Under the pieces are notes generated by a model, which saw only the letters and a program-made list of their open reading frames with translations, did no database searches and was not told the DNA's origin. Position numbers and translations under genes: made by a program. A stretch of 64,000 nt of DNA from Leptospira meyeri. GTDB lineage: Bacteria; Spirochaetota; Leptospiria; Leptospirales; Leptospiraceae. Below, in pieces: positions 44,924 to 53,187 of the stretch; positions within the stretch are counted from its first letter, which is position 1, and the number at the start of each line of letters is the position of its first letter. The DNA lies in contig NZ_SORO01000001.1 of assembly GCF_004368965.1 (NCBI RefSeq), forward strand, positions 2,450,001 to 2,514,000, written 5' to 3'.

Positions 44924-45889
44924 ATGTTTAAATCAGAAACAAATTTGACACTAGAAGAGAAAACGGTCCGCATTGAACGATTGTTTGATGCTCCATTAAA
45001 GCTTGTTTGGGAGGTTTGGACAAATCCATTGCACATCCAAAAATGGTGGGGACCAAAGAGTTTTACAAATCCATCAGTGGAATTTGATTTTAAAGTAGGT
45101 GGATCGTATCGAATTGTTATGCGATCTCCTGAAGGAGTCGATTATCCAATTTTTGGAAAATTTTTAGAAATCACTCCATTCCAAAGTTTTGTCATTAGCG
45201 ATTTAGTAGACGAACATCCTGATGAATGGGTAGCCGAAGTTCAAAAGATGGCAGGAGTTACAGGAGATCGTGAAATACTCAATTCAAAGTTAAGAGTGTT
45301 GTTTGAAGAAATTGATGGTAAAACAAAAGTTGTTCTCCTCACTGAATTTGCAAATAACCAAATTCGAGATGGATTTGCTCAATCTGGTATGAAGGAAGGA
45401 TGGTCCGAGAGTTTTGAAAAATTAGAAATAAATGCCTTACCAAAACCCAATGAAATCTGTATGGAGAAAAAATTGAATCACTCTCAAGAATTGATTTTCA
45501 ATACACTTTCTAATCCATTGACGATAGATCAGTGGTGGGGTCCAAGTGGATTCAAAACAACAACTGAATCAATGGATTTTCGAATTGGGGGGAAATGGAT
45601 TTTTACCATGGTAGGACCCGATGGGACAATTTATCCAAATGTAATTGAATATAAGGAAATTAGGAAATTCGACTACATGGAATACATACATGGTTCAGGT
45701 GATGTAAATAAAAAGGATGATTTTTTGGCCAAAATATTTCTAATTGCTCTCGGTGAGAACGAAACAATTGTAAAAATGCAACTGGCTTTTCCTGATACAA
45801 ACGTTCGAAATGCGGTTGTTGCATTTGGTGCAATAGAAAGTGGACAACAGACACTTTCAAAACTTGATCAGTTCTTAAATCTAAAATAG
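44924..45889 (+). CDS. Tandem SRPBCC (AHSA1/START-like) domain protein
   Basis: A 321-residue protein made of two SRPBCC (Bet v1/AHSA1-like) domains. Domain 1 spans ~12-165 ('VRIERLFDAPLKLVWEVWTNP', 'IQKWWGPKSF', 'FDFKVGGSYRIVMRSPEG') and domain 2 ~178-320 ('NHSQELIFNTLSNPLTIDQWW', 'MDFRIGGKWIFTMVGPDG'). Both keep the W-W-G-P and GG-W/Y-x-(F/I)-x-M motifs. The usual bacterial form has one domain, so this is an in-frame fusion or duplication. Such domains bind hydrophobic ligands in an internal cavity. The arsR-SRPBCC pairing is common; the likely role is ligand sensing or binding for the operon. Confidence 0.9.
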   Translation: MFKSETNLTLEEKTVRIERLFDAPLKLVWEVWTNPLHIQKWWGPKSFTNPSVEFDFKVGGSYRIVMRSPEGVDYPIFGKFLEITPFQSFVISDLVDEHPDEWVAEVQKMAGVTGDREILNSKLRVLFEEIDGKTKVVLLTEFANNQIRDGFAQSGMKEGWSESFEKLEINALPKPNEICMEKKLNHSQELIFNTLSNPLTIDQWWGPSGFKTTTESMDFRIGGKWIFTMVGPDGTIYPNVIEYKEIRKFDYMEYIHGSGDVNKKDDFLAKIFLIALGENETIVKMQLAFPDTNVRNAVVAFGAIESGQQTLSKLDQFLNLK

Positions 45890-45900
45890 GAAAAGTATAA

Positions 45901-46281
45901 ATGTTAAAGAGTTTCATTGCAATAGTTGTTGGATTATTATCCAACGTAATTCTTTCAGTACTTTGTGATACAATCCTTAAGGTACTAAATTTACTTCCTT
46001 ATGATCATATGTTTGTATCAACTCCTTTGGTTTTGTTTGTATTAGGGTATCGAATCATATTCAGCATTTTTGGATGTTATTTGACTGCTAAATTAGCTCC
46101 ACAAAACCCAATGAAACATGCATTTATCTTAGGTGGTATTGGTTTATTGTTCGGAATTGCAGGTGTCGTATTTGCTGGTCATCTTGGACCTTGGTGGTAT
46201 GCATGGTCGCTCGTGGTTCTCACTCCTCTCATTGCTTATATAGGTGGTAAACTTTATGTATTACAGGAAAAATCTAAATGA
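45901..46281 (+). CDS. Small integral membrane protein, function unknown
   Basis: A 126-residue protein with about four transmembrane helices: 'FIAIVVGLLSNVILSVLC', 'PLVLFVLGYRIIFSIFGCYL', 'AFILGGIGLLFGIAGVVFAG' and 'YAWSLVVLTPLIAYIGG'. There is no signal or catalytic motif. AGGAAAAG precedes the ATG. The 3' end overlaps the MATE gene by four bases (ATGA), so its product is translationally coupled to the efflux pump and may assist it. Confidence 0.75.
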   Translation: MLKSFIAIVVGLLSNVILSVLCDTILKVLNLLPYDHMFVSTPLVLFVLGYRIIFSIFGCYLTAKLAPQNPMKHAFILGGIGLLFGIAGVVFAGHLGPWWYAWSLVVLTPLIAYIGGKLYVLQEKSK

Positions 46282-47669
46282 CAAGTGCTAGTTTATGGCA
46301 AGATCTAAAAAAGGCTCTCGCTGGTTCTGAAGAAGATTATACAGAAGTTAGCATTCGAAAAGCTGTGTTTCTACTCTCAGTTCCAATGGTTTTGGAGCTT
46401 GTATTAGAATCAGTGTTTGCCGTTGTTGATATTTATTTTGTTGGAGCTTTGGGAGCATCGGCAATCGCAACTGTTGGTCTTACTGAAACTTATTTATTTC
46501 TATTGTATTCCGTTGCAATGGGTTTGTCTTTTTCAGTTACTGCTATCATTGCAAGGAGAATTGGAGAAAAAGAAAAAGACAAAGCAGGTATAGCGGCAAT
46601 TCAATCCATCTGGATAGCCATCCTTGCTTCCGTTCCTTTTGCAATTGCTGGAATATTTTTTTCAAAAGAACTTCTCAAACTAATGGGTGGAGACGAGTGG
46701 GTTTTGACAGAAGGATACCATTATATGCAATGGATGTTAGGTGGAAATATTGTCATCGTACTTCTCTTTCTTATCAATGCGGTTTTTCGTGGAGCAGGGG
46801 ATGCCGCTATTTCAATGAGAGTGTTATGGGTATCTAACGGTCTCAATATTGTTTTAGATCCTATTTTTATTTTTGGTTGGGGACCAATACCAGCTTACGG
46901 AATAACAGGTGCTGCAATTGCCACTAACCTAGGTCGTGGGGTAGGAGTTCTTTTCCAATTATGGCTGTTATTTCAAGGTGGAAAACATATCAAAATCTTG
47001 AAATCACATCTAAAATTAGAATGGGAAACCATACAGGGAATCTTAAAAACCTCACTTGGTGGGATTGGACAAATGATTGTTGGGATGACATCTTGGATCT
47101 TTATTATGAGAATACTATCGGAGTTCGGGAGTCAAACGGTTGCCGGAGCAACCATAGCATTAAGGACGATGATGTTTACCATGATGCCTTCTTGGGGGAT
47201 GTCTAACGCAGTTGCTACGTTAGTTGGTCAAAACTTAGGAGCAGGTAAACCGGATCGTGCGGAACAATCCGTTTGGTTTACTGGTTTTTGTAATATGGGG
47301 TATTTAATTCTTGTATCCATTTTTTACTTTTTTTGGAGTGAAAACTTAATTTCCATTTTCTCAAATGACGAGGAAGTCATCGCAATTGGTGGTAAATGGT
47401 TACAAATTGTATCATACTCATATTTTATTTATGCATGGTGGATGGCTGCAGGACAAGCTTTCAATGGTGCGGGAGATACAATCACTCCTACAAAAATTAA
47501 TATCGTTTTCTTTTGGGTCATTCAAATACCTTTAGCCTATCTATTAGGAAAACATTTCGATTTTGGCTCCACAGGTGTATTTTGGTCTATTATGATTTCA
47601 GAATCTTCTGTAGGAGTGTTTACTCTTTGGTTATTCACGAAAGGAAATTGGAAACAAACAAAAGTATAG
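46278..47669 (+). CDS. MATE-family multidrug efflux transporter
   Basis: A 463-residue MATE (NorM-like) antiporter with twelve predicted helices in two repeats: the first starts at 'VFLLSVPMVLELVLESVFAVVDIYFVGALG', the second at 'LKTSLGGIGQMIVGMTSWIFIMRIL'. 'VGQNLGAGKPDRAEQSVW' is a family signature. It exports cationic or hydrophobic toxic compounds using a Na+ or H+ gradient. As part of the arsR-led operon it is presumably induced by the ligand bound by the regulator or by the SRPBCC protein. Confidence 0.94.
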   Translation: MTSASLWQDLKKALAGSEEDYTEVSIRKAVFLLSVPMVLELVLESVFAVVDIYFVGALGASAIATVGLTETYLFLLYSVAMGLSFSVTAIIARRIGEKEKDKAGIAAIQSIWIAILASVPFAIAGIFFSKELLKLMGGDEWVLTEGYHYMQWMLGGNIVIVLLFLINAVFRGAGDAAISMRVLWVSNGLNIVLDPIFIFGWGPIPAYGITGAAIATNLGRGVGVLFQLWLLFQGGKHIKILKSHLKLEWETIQGILKTSLGGIGQMIVGMTSWIFIMRILSEFGSQTVAGATIALRTMMFTMMPSWGMSNAVATLVGQNLGAGKPDRAEQSVWFTGFCNMGYLILVSIFYFFWSENLISIFSNDEEVIAIGGKWLQIVSYSYFIYAWWMAAGQAFNGAGDTITPTKINIVFFWVIQIPLAYLLGKHFDFGSTGVFWSIMISESSVGVFTLWLFTKGNWKQTKV

Positions 47670-47682
47670 AGAGAATAAAGTT

Positions 47683-48102
47683 ATGAAATCAGAGGTAACA
47701 AAATCAATTGATGAATACATAGGAAGATTTCCAAAAGATGTGCAAGAAATTCTTCAAAAGGTTCGAAGTACGATCCAAAAAGAAGCGCCGAATGCATCAG
47801 AGAAAATTAGTTATGCGATGCCAACATTCGAACTAAATGGAAACTTGGTGCATTTCGCAGCTTACGCAAATCATATTGGTTTTTATGCGCTTCCTTCTGG
47901 AAATCTTGCTTTTCAAAAAGAAATTTCTAAATATAAAAATGGGAAAGGCTCAATTCAATTTCCATTAAAAGAGCCGATTCCCTATGATTTGATCAAAAAA
48001 ATTGTTAAATTTAGAGTTAACGAAAACTTAGAAAAATATAAGAAAAAAAATCAAAAAAAAAAGACTACAAACTTAAAAAAACCAATCTCGAAAACATTGT
48101 AA
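47683..48102 (+). CDS. DUF1801 (YdhG-like) protein
   Basis: A 139-residue protein of the DUF1801 family. The characteristic pattern 'IDEYIGRFPKDVQEILQKVRSTIQKEAPNASEKISYAMPTFELNGN' is complete, as is 'IGFYALPSGNLAFQKEISKYKNGKGSIQFPLKEPIPYDLIKKIVKFRV'. Some relatives are iron-chaperone-like, but a role is not established. A lysine-rich tail follows ('KKKNQKKKTTNLKKP'). The gene starts 13 bp after the MATE stop and closes the arsR-led operon. Confidence 0.88.
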   Translation: MKSEVTKSIDEYIGRFPKDVQEILQKVRSTIQKEAPNASEKISYAMPTFELNGNLVHFAAYANHIGFYALPSGNLAFQKEISKYKNGKGSIQFPLKEPIPYDLIKKIVKFRVNENLEKYKKKNQKKKTTNLKKPISKTL

Positions 48103-48251
48103 ATACTGATTTGTTGTTTCTTCGATGTTATTACTTTTTATTTTAATAAAAGTAATCTTTCCATAAGAGCATCGTTAAGATATATTTCGATTTACAAGAG
48201 AAGATTTATCATAAAAGTTAATCCATCTGTTTTTGTGAATGAGGACCATAA

Positions 48252-49049
48252 ATGGAGTTTGAAAACAAAAGCATACTTTATTTATGGAATAGTCGTGTTA
48301 TGTTTGCAACCAACAATATGCAAACTGATTTTCATTCACATTATGCAGCAACATTAGCTATCTCTTTAGAAAAAAATATAACAATCGAAACTGAATTAGG
48401 AAAAGAAGAATATCGAGTGGCTTTAGTTGGCCCAAATACGTATCATCGAACTGTGTCGCCTGGAGTAGAAATGGTCGCATTGTTGATAGATCCAGAAACG
48501 TATGAATTTGGATCTATTTCTGAATCTATTTCTTCTGGTGAAGTCAAACGATTGGAAATTAAAAAATTTTTGCCATTAATCGAATCGTTATGGTCATTGT
48601 ATTATGGCGATTTAAATAATTACGAAGCAACACAGCTCCAGATTAATTTACTTCGAACGGTCTATCCATTTGAAGAATTAAAGACTTCAATCGATCCAAG
48701 AATTCTAAAAATTGCTAAAAAAATTCGGTTGGAAGTTCCAAATCGAATTCGAATGAAGGAAATAGGAAAAGATTTTTCTATTTCAGAAGATAGATTGATT
48801 CGCTTGTTTAAAGAAAATTTAGGAATCCCTCTGCGAAGGTACCTGTTATGGGTTCGTATCTTGCGTGCAGTGAAAGAAATAAAGGCAGGTAACAATCTTA
48901 CCGATGCAGCCCATGCAGCAGGATTTTCTGATTCGGCCCATTTCTCAAGAACCTTCAAAGAAAATTTTGGATTTATACCCTCTCTTTTTTTTGGTCACCT
49001 CAAAACTGCCGACGTTCGATTTTGTGAATCCGATGAAAGTTTTCATTAA
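48252..49049 (+). CDS. AraC-family transcriptional regulator
   Basis: A 265-residue AraC-type regulator. The N-terminal ~130 residues form a cupin-like ligand domain ('TDFHSHYAATLAISL', 'LVGPNTYHRTVSPGVEMVALLID'). The C-terminal two helix-turn-helices are 'RMKEIGKDFSISEDRLIRLFKENLGIPLRRYLL' and 'LTDAAHAAGFSDSAHFSRTFKENFGF', with the classic second-helix consensus. AGGACCATAAATG gives the start. It is the first of four same-strand genes (M24 peptidase and two propeller lipoproteins follow), which it may control. Confidence 0.92.
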   Translation: MEFENKSILYLWNSRVMFATNNMQTDFHSHYAATLAISLEKNITIETELGKEEYRVALVGPNTYHRTVSPGVEMVALLIDPETYEFGSISESISSGEVKRLEIKKFLPLIESLWSLYYGDLNNYEATQLQINLLRTVYPFEELKTSIDPRILKIAKKIRLEVPNRIRMKEIGKDFSISEDRLIRLFKENLGIPLRRYLLWVRILRAVKEIKAGNNLTDAAHAAGFSDSAHFSRTFKENFGFIPSLFFGHLKTADVRFCESDESFH

Positions 49050-49129
49050 ATTTTAAAAATACCGGAATCGTTCAAGCAGAGTTTTTTATATTTTGTTATT
49101 CTTTTTTTCTACTAAGGAAAAAAAGACCC

Positions 49130-50017
49130 ATGCCATTACTGCAAGAAAAAGGCTTATTATCAAAATTATCATCAAAACTTTCAAAACTTAGCTCTGAATC
49201 GATTCGAATTCCTACTCTAGAAGAAAAAAACGGATTTTTAAAAGCTCAAAAACTTGCTTATGACTGTGTTACTACCGTTGAGAAGGAAATGTTACCAGGT
49301 TGGACAGAAAAACAAACAGCAAAAAGAATGGATGAGTTTCTGCTAGATCACGGAGTAAAAACATTTTTACATCGACCATTTGCTTGGTTTGGTGAACACG
49401 CAAGGTTTGACGGATACAAACGATTCACTCAATTTCATCCAGGTAAAAAGCGATTGGTTGAGGAAGAATCTTTTATTTTGGATGTATCACCGGTGGTCGA
49501 TGGATATATCGGCGATATAGGTTATTCTTCTTCTTTAATCAAAAATTCTGAACTTGACTCCGGGATGAAATACCTATTGCAACTTCGTGAAGAGATCCCA
49601 AAATATTTCAGTTCTACAATGACTCCATCAGAGATTTGGTGGAAAATTGATTCCGATGCAAAACAATCTGGTTTCGATAATGTACACTCGTTATATCCTT
49701 TTGCTGTTCTTGGACATAGAGTATATAAAGTAAATCTTCCTAATGTTTCTTTTCCTTTGTTGCCAGTGAGTTTTGCAAGTTGGTTTAGCTTGCAAGGGTC
49801 TATTAAATTTTTATCTCACAAAGTTTTACCAGAATTATTAACTCCAGACCATCAGGGTAACAAAGTGGGTTTATGGGCAGTGGAGCCACATTTAGGGAAA
49901 GGTAAAACGGGATTTAAATTTGAAGAGATTTTAGTCGTAGAAGAAAACAATGCCTATTGGTTAGACGATGAAGTCCCACATGTAAAAAAATACCAAATAT
50001 TGAACGGAAAGAACTAA
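49130..50017 (+). CDS. M24-family metallopeptidase-like protein
   Basis: A 295-residue pita-bread-fold protein of the M24 family (aminopeptidase P/creatinase/methionine aminopeptidase). The five metal ligands are present: D118 and D129 in 'FILDVSPVVDGYIGDIGY', H196 in 'VLGHRVYK', E252 in 'WAVEPHLG' and E265 or E266 in 'FKFEEILVV'. The 11-residue gap between the two aspartates is canonical. Being only one domain long, it resembles methionine aminopeptidase in size but not in flanking sequence, so a specialised dipeptidase or hydrolase is more likely. It lies two bases from the following lipoprotein gene. Confidence 0.85.
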   Translation: MPLLQEKGLLSKLSSKLSKLSSESIRIPTLEEKNGFLKAQKLAYDCVTTVEKEMLPGWTEKQTAKRMDEFLLDHGVKTFLHRPFAWFGEHARFDGYKRFTQFHPGKKRLVEEESFILDVSPVVDGYIGDIGYSSSLIKNSELDSGMKYLLQLREEIPKYFSSTMTPSEIWWKIDSDAKQSGFDNVHSLYPFAVLGHRVYKVNLPNVSFPLLPVSFASWFSLQGSIKFLSHKVLPELLTPDHQGNKVGLWAVEPHLGKGKTGFKFEEILVVEENNAYWLDDEVPHVKKYQILNGKN

Positions 50018-50018
50018 A

Positions 50019-51248
50019 ATGAAAACTCAAAAATACTATTTTTTTCTAATTATATTCGCTATTGGTTGTAATACAGATAATATTAAAATTGGAAAAGCAT
50101 ACAAATTAGGACCAGTACCAAATACTATTCAGGACGTAACTAAACCCGATCCATTTTTACAAAATTTGAATGTCACCATGCCGCTGTTACCTGGTCATGA
50201 TGATCTTATCTTTAACAATCAAGATCAAGTAGCTTATGCATCTGGAATGGATGGTTGGATCTGGAAATTAGACTTTCAATCAAACCTTGCAACCGCGTGG
50301 GTAAAACCGCCTGTTAATCCTGCCGGATTACAATTTTCAGACAAAAAGAAAGAGTCTATTTTGTTTTGTGCTTCAAAACTCGGAGGAGTTACCTACGACG
50401 ATTCACAAAAAGTTGGATTGTATGAAGTAAATATTAAAACAAAGTTAATGACTTCTATTCTTCTTTCTCTACCAAAAATAGAAAATTCTGATTTTGAAAT
50501 TGTTTATTCCGAGTCGAAACGCCCGACTTTTTCGTTACATTCGTTAAACGAATACAATTCGAGACCTTTTTCTTTATGTAACGATCTAGCTGTTTCAAAT
50601 GATGGGAATCGAATTTATATTTCAGAGCCATTTGAAAGAGTGAACGCAGCCATGGGAAGTGGAGCTGTACCTGAAGCAATCGGCCTTTTTCCTCATGGTA
50701 AACTATGGATGTATGATAGAAAACAAAAAACTATTTCTTTAGTGATGAATGGTTTTACGTTTGTTGATGGAATCATCATTGCAGAGCATTCCGTTACAAA
50801 GGAGGAGTCTGTAATTATAACAGAAACTACAAAATTTCGAATTATAAAAGCCAACATAGGTGGTAAAAAAGAAGGTACATTCGAGGTACTTTTTGATAAC
50901 TTACCTGGTCTTGCAGATGGATTAGAGCGAGATTCTAAAGGAAGAATTTGGGTTGGTATCATTAAACCAAGATCCGGTCTTGTGAATTTTATCCATAACA
51001 ATCCCTGGATAAAATCATTTTTGCTATCTCTACCCCAACGAATTTTACCCATTGCAAAGAAAACAGGAATTATGGTATTGGATCCAACAGGAAAAAAAGC
51101 GCTCTATTATGCAATGCATGATGGCACAAAAATCAAGGACATATCTGTCGCCGTGCCTAATGAAGATTCAGTATATTTCCCTTCGTTTGATACCGCTTCC
51201 TTTGGGTTGTATTCAATTTCCACAAACAAACTTTTATTAGGTGAGTAA
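50019..51248 (+). CDS. Propeller lipoprotein, SMP-30/strictosidine-synthase-like (paralogue 1)
   Basis: A 409-residue predicted lipoprotein with cysteine 17 in 'IFAIGCNTD'. The mature part is a six-bladed-propeller type of the SMP-30/gluconolaconase/strictosidine synthase superfamily: 'ASGMDGWIWKLDFQ', 'NDLAVSNDGNRIYISEPFE', 'LPGLADGLERDSKGRIWVG' and 'AKKTGIMVLDPTGKKALYYAMHDG' are the blade-like repeats. Family members are lactonases, esterases or synthases that use a bound calcium. Its product is closely paralogous to the next gene. The substrate is unknown. Export makes it an extracytoplasmic enzyme. Confidence 0.82.
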   Translation: MKTQKYYFFLIIFAIGCNTDNIKIGKAYKLGPVPNTIQDVTKPDPFLQNLNVTMPLLPGHDDLIFNNQDQVAYASGMDGWIWKLDFQSNLATAWVKPPVNPAGLQFSDKKKESILFCASKLGGVTYDDSQKVGLYEVNIKTKLMTSILLSLPKIENSDFEIVYSESKRPTFSLHSLNEYNSRPFSLCNDLAVSNDGNRIYISEPFERVNAAMGSGAVPEAIGLFPHGKLWMYDRKQKTISLVMNGFTFVDGIIIAEHSVTKEESVIITETTKFRIIKANIGGKKEGTFEVLFDNLPGLADGLERDSKGRIWVGIIKPRSGLVNFIHNNPWIKSFLLSLPQRILPIAKKTGIMVLDPTGKKALYYAMHDGTKIKDISVAVPNEDSVYFPSFDTASFGLYSISTNKLLLGE

Positions 51249-51250
51249 TT

Positions 51251-52546
51251 GTGTTTAGAATTAAAAGAAAGCCATCTAGCCTACAAAAAGCCTTTTATTC
51301 TTTCTTAGTATTCAACTTATGTTTTGTTTTCTTTTCCTGCAAAACACCGGAGGAATATTTTAAAAATCAAATCAAAGGTCCTGTCGAACTATCTTACAAT
51401 CCTATCGTTGAGTCCATTCGCTCAGAGGGAGACCCGATTAAAAAAAATGTTACCATCAACGGAAATACTTTACCAGCTCAAGATGAAATTCTTCTACAAG
51501 AAGATTTGAATCGAGCTTTTGTCGCATCCATTGATGGTTGGATTTGGAAAGTTGATTTAGCAAAAAATACTTCAGAACCTTTTGTGAAAACTCCGCTCCT
51601 TCCAGGAGGAATGGTTTTTCATCCGAAGAACCAAGACATCATATACATGTGTTTGTCACGTGGTAAAGAACACCAAGATCAATTGGTAGATGGACCTGGT
51701 ATTTACGAGTTAACAATATCTACCAAACAAATACGTAAAATTGGAACACGAGTGCCGATTGTTGACAAAACGGTAGAGCCTTCCGAAGGACAAATCGGAA
51801 AGTTTTTTCCTTTAAACGAAGAAAGAAAAATTCCAATTTCTAACTTAAATGAAACAAATAGCCGTAATATAGAAAAAGCAGATGATCTTACAATTAGCAA
51901 AGATGGAGAACGCATTTATTTTACTGAACCATACGATCACCCGAATTCCATTCTTGGAGTAAGTTCGCAATCAAAGCATGAAGTCCTAACATTGGGAAGA
52001 AACGGACATCTATGGAAATATGATTTAAAAGATAACACTGCAAGTTTGATCGCACATCAATATACATATCTAGATGGAATTTTGTTAGAATATTCAAATA
52101 CTGAAACAGAATCATCAATTCTTTTGAATGAACTTTCGAAATCAAGGCTCATTCGGCTTCACCTAACGGGGATCAATAAAGGAAAGGATGAGATCGTAAT
52201 TGAAGGCCTTCCTGGATTTCCAGACGGAATGGATAGAGATCCAGATGGCAGAATTTGGATCGCAATTCCTGTTGAACGATCTAAATTGATCACGTGGTTA
52301 CATAAACATCCATTTTTGAAACGTCTTGTTTTATACATACCAGAAAGTCTTTTGCCTGTTTCTAAAAAAACAGGAATTCTTGCATTAACACCTAATGGAA
52401 GTAAGCCTGTCTATTTTTCTATGCATAATGGAAGTTTATTTTCTCATATCATAGTCGTTGTCCCAGGAAAAGCTAAACTATATCTAGCTGTCTATCAAGA
52501 AGGTTTTAGAGGATTTGTCACCATGCCATATCCTAACAATCTTTAG
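51251..52546 (+). CDS. Propeller lipoprotein, SMP-30/strictosidine-synthase-like (paralogue 2)
   Basis: A 431-residue paralogue of the preceding protein, likewise a lipoprotein (cysteine in 'CFVFFSCKTPEE'). Matched segments include 'VASIDGWIWKVDLAKN', 'ADDLTISKDGERIYFTEPYD', 'LPGFPDGMDRDPDGRIWIAI' and 'VSKKTGILALTPNGSKPVYFSMHNG'. The start is GTG 51251, two bases after the upstream TAA and behind AGGTGAG. The two copies differ across most of their length, so this is an old duplication and the two products may have distinct substrates or form a heteromer. It ends the operon. Confidence 0.82.
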   Translation: MFRIKRKPSSLQKAFYSFLVFNLCFVFFSCKTPEEYFKNQIKGPVELSYNPIVESIRSEGDPIKKNVTINGNTLPAQDEILLQEDLNRAFVASIDGWIWKVDLAKNTSEPFVKTPLLPGGMVFHPKNQDIIYMCLSRGKEHQDQLVDGPGIYELTISTKQIRKIGTRVPIVDKTVEPSEGQIGKFFPLNEERKIPISNLNETNSRNIEKADDLTISKDGERIYFTEPYDHPNSILGVSSQSKHEVLTLGRNGHLWKYDLKDNTASLIAHQYTYLDGILLEYSNTETESSILLNELSKSRLIRLHLTGINKGKDEIVIEGLPGFPDGMDRDPDGRIWIAIPVERSKLITWLHKHPFLKRLVLYIPESLLPVSKKTGILALTPNGSKPVYFSMHNGSLFSHIIVVVPGKAKLYLAVYQEGFRGFVTMPYPNNL

Positions 52547-52619
52547 ATGGCAATATTGGGCGCCTCGCAAAAATAAGATATTTCAACTAATATAGATTAA
52601 GCGATCCCGCTCTCCGTTC

Positions 52620-52678
52620 CAATCTTTCCCTTCGGGAAAGGATTTCCACTGCGATCGGTGGCGCAGGGACTAATTCAC
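52620..52678 (+). other. Structured spacer with a UUCG-type hairpin
   Basis: The spacer 52547-53033 has no coding gene. Within it CTTTCCC-TTC-GGGAAAG (about 52625-52641) makes a 7-bp stem and lies between GCGATCCCGC and GCGATCGGTGGCGC, both locally GC-rich. No T tract follows. The rest of the spacer holds repeat copy C and a second hairpin at 52895-52940. Confidence 0.4.
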
Positions 52679-52774
52679 AATAGAGAATAGGTGAACTCGT
52701 TGTGGAAAAATGTGAACTTTAAAGAAAAAAAAATCTTTAGAGTTTTGAACGGACTTTCTTATTCATCGGTGTTA

Positions 52775-52852
52775 TGGTAAAAGGAAAGCATTGGGTGGCG
52801 GGTCTAGTTCCCCTCCCTAATCGGGTGGGGATAAAGATATCCATTCTGTACC
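52775..52852 (+). repeat. Dispersed GC-rich intergenic repeat, copy C
   Basis: Third copy of the element described at 8001. The invariant core TGGGTGGCGGGTCTAGTTCC begins at 52792. The 3' arm is GGGTGGGG here, so the position opposite the mismatched T of CCCCTCCC is T rather than C; the mismatch is kept in all copies. GGATAAAGATATCC and TCTGTAC complete the element. The frame through it reads 'WVAGLVPLPNRVGI'. Confidence 0.8.
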
Positions 52853-52894
52853 TAACAACCATACTCCTATGCACAACGCTTCGAGGCACGGCGT

Positions 52895-52940
52895 CGTTGC
52901 AGCTCTTGATTCCCCTTCTTGAGACTTTCTTACTGCAACG
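52895..52940. other. Hairpin between repeat C and the tRNA
   Basis: CGTTGCAG (52895-52902) and CTGCAACG (52933-52940) are perfectly complementary, with an inner CTC/GAG pair and a loop of about 25 bases. It has no T tract, and its role is unknown; a small RNA or a relic of an insertion are possibilities. Confidence 0.4.
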
Positions 52941-53033
52941 GTCGTTCCCCATGCAGAGAGCCTGCAGGAGGTCTCATCACTGTTTGGGTTGATTGATTTG
53001 ATAAATGGGATTAGGTAATTGGAAAGTTTGTCA

Positions 53034-53104
53034 TGCGGGCGAAGGGGCTCGAACCCTCGCCAGAAGCTTGGAAGGCTGCTGTGCTACCGTTACACCACAC
53101 CCGC
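53034..53104 (-). tRNA. tRNA-Gly (anticodon TCC)
   Basis: Read on the minus strand, the 71 bases begin GCGGGTG and end CGCCCGC plus discriminator A, giving a full 7-bp acceptor stem with one G-U pair. The D arm holds AACGGTAG, the anticodon loop is CTTCCAA (anticodon TCC), and the T arm is GAGGG-TTCGAGC-CCCTT. CCA is not encoded. One pair in the anticodon stem (C28 against U42, position 53064) is mismatched. The assignment to glycine rests on the anticodon. Confidence 0.95.
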
Positions 53105-53187
53105 GACAGTAAATACATAGTTTTGGTTGGGGGTAAAGGGTCAATGATTTTTGGTTCCAGAAAGTGTGGGAGGGAGAAAATGAGACT

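Noticed and set aside
53111..53187. Longer start for the M32 carboxypeptidase
   Set aside because: Upstream codons are not conserved in the family, and ATG 53188 gives the expected N-terminus.
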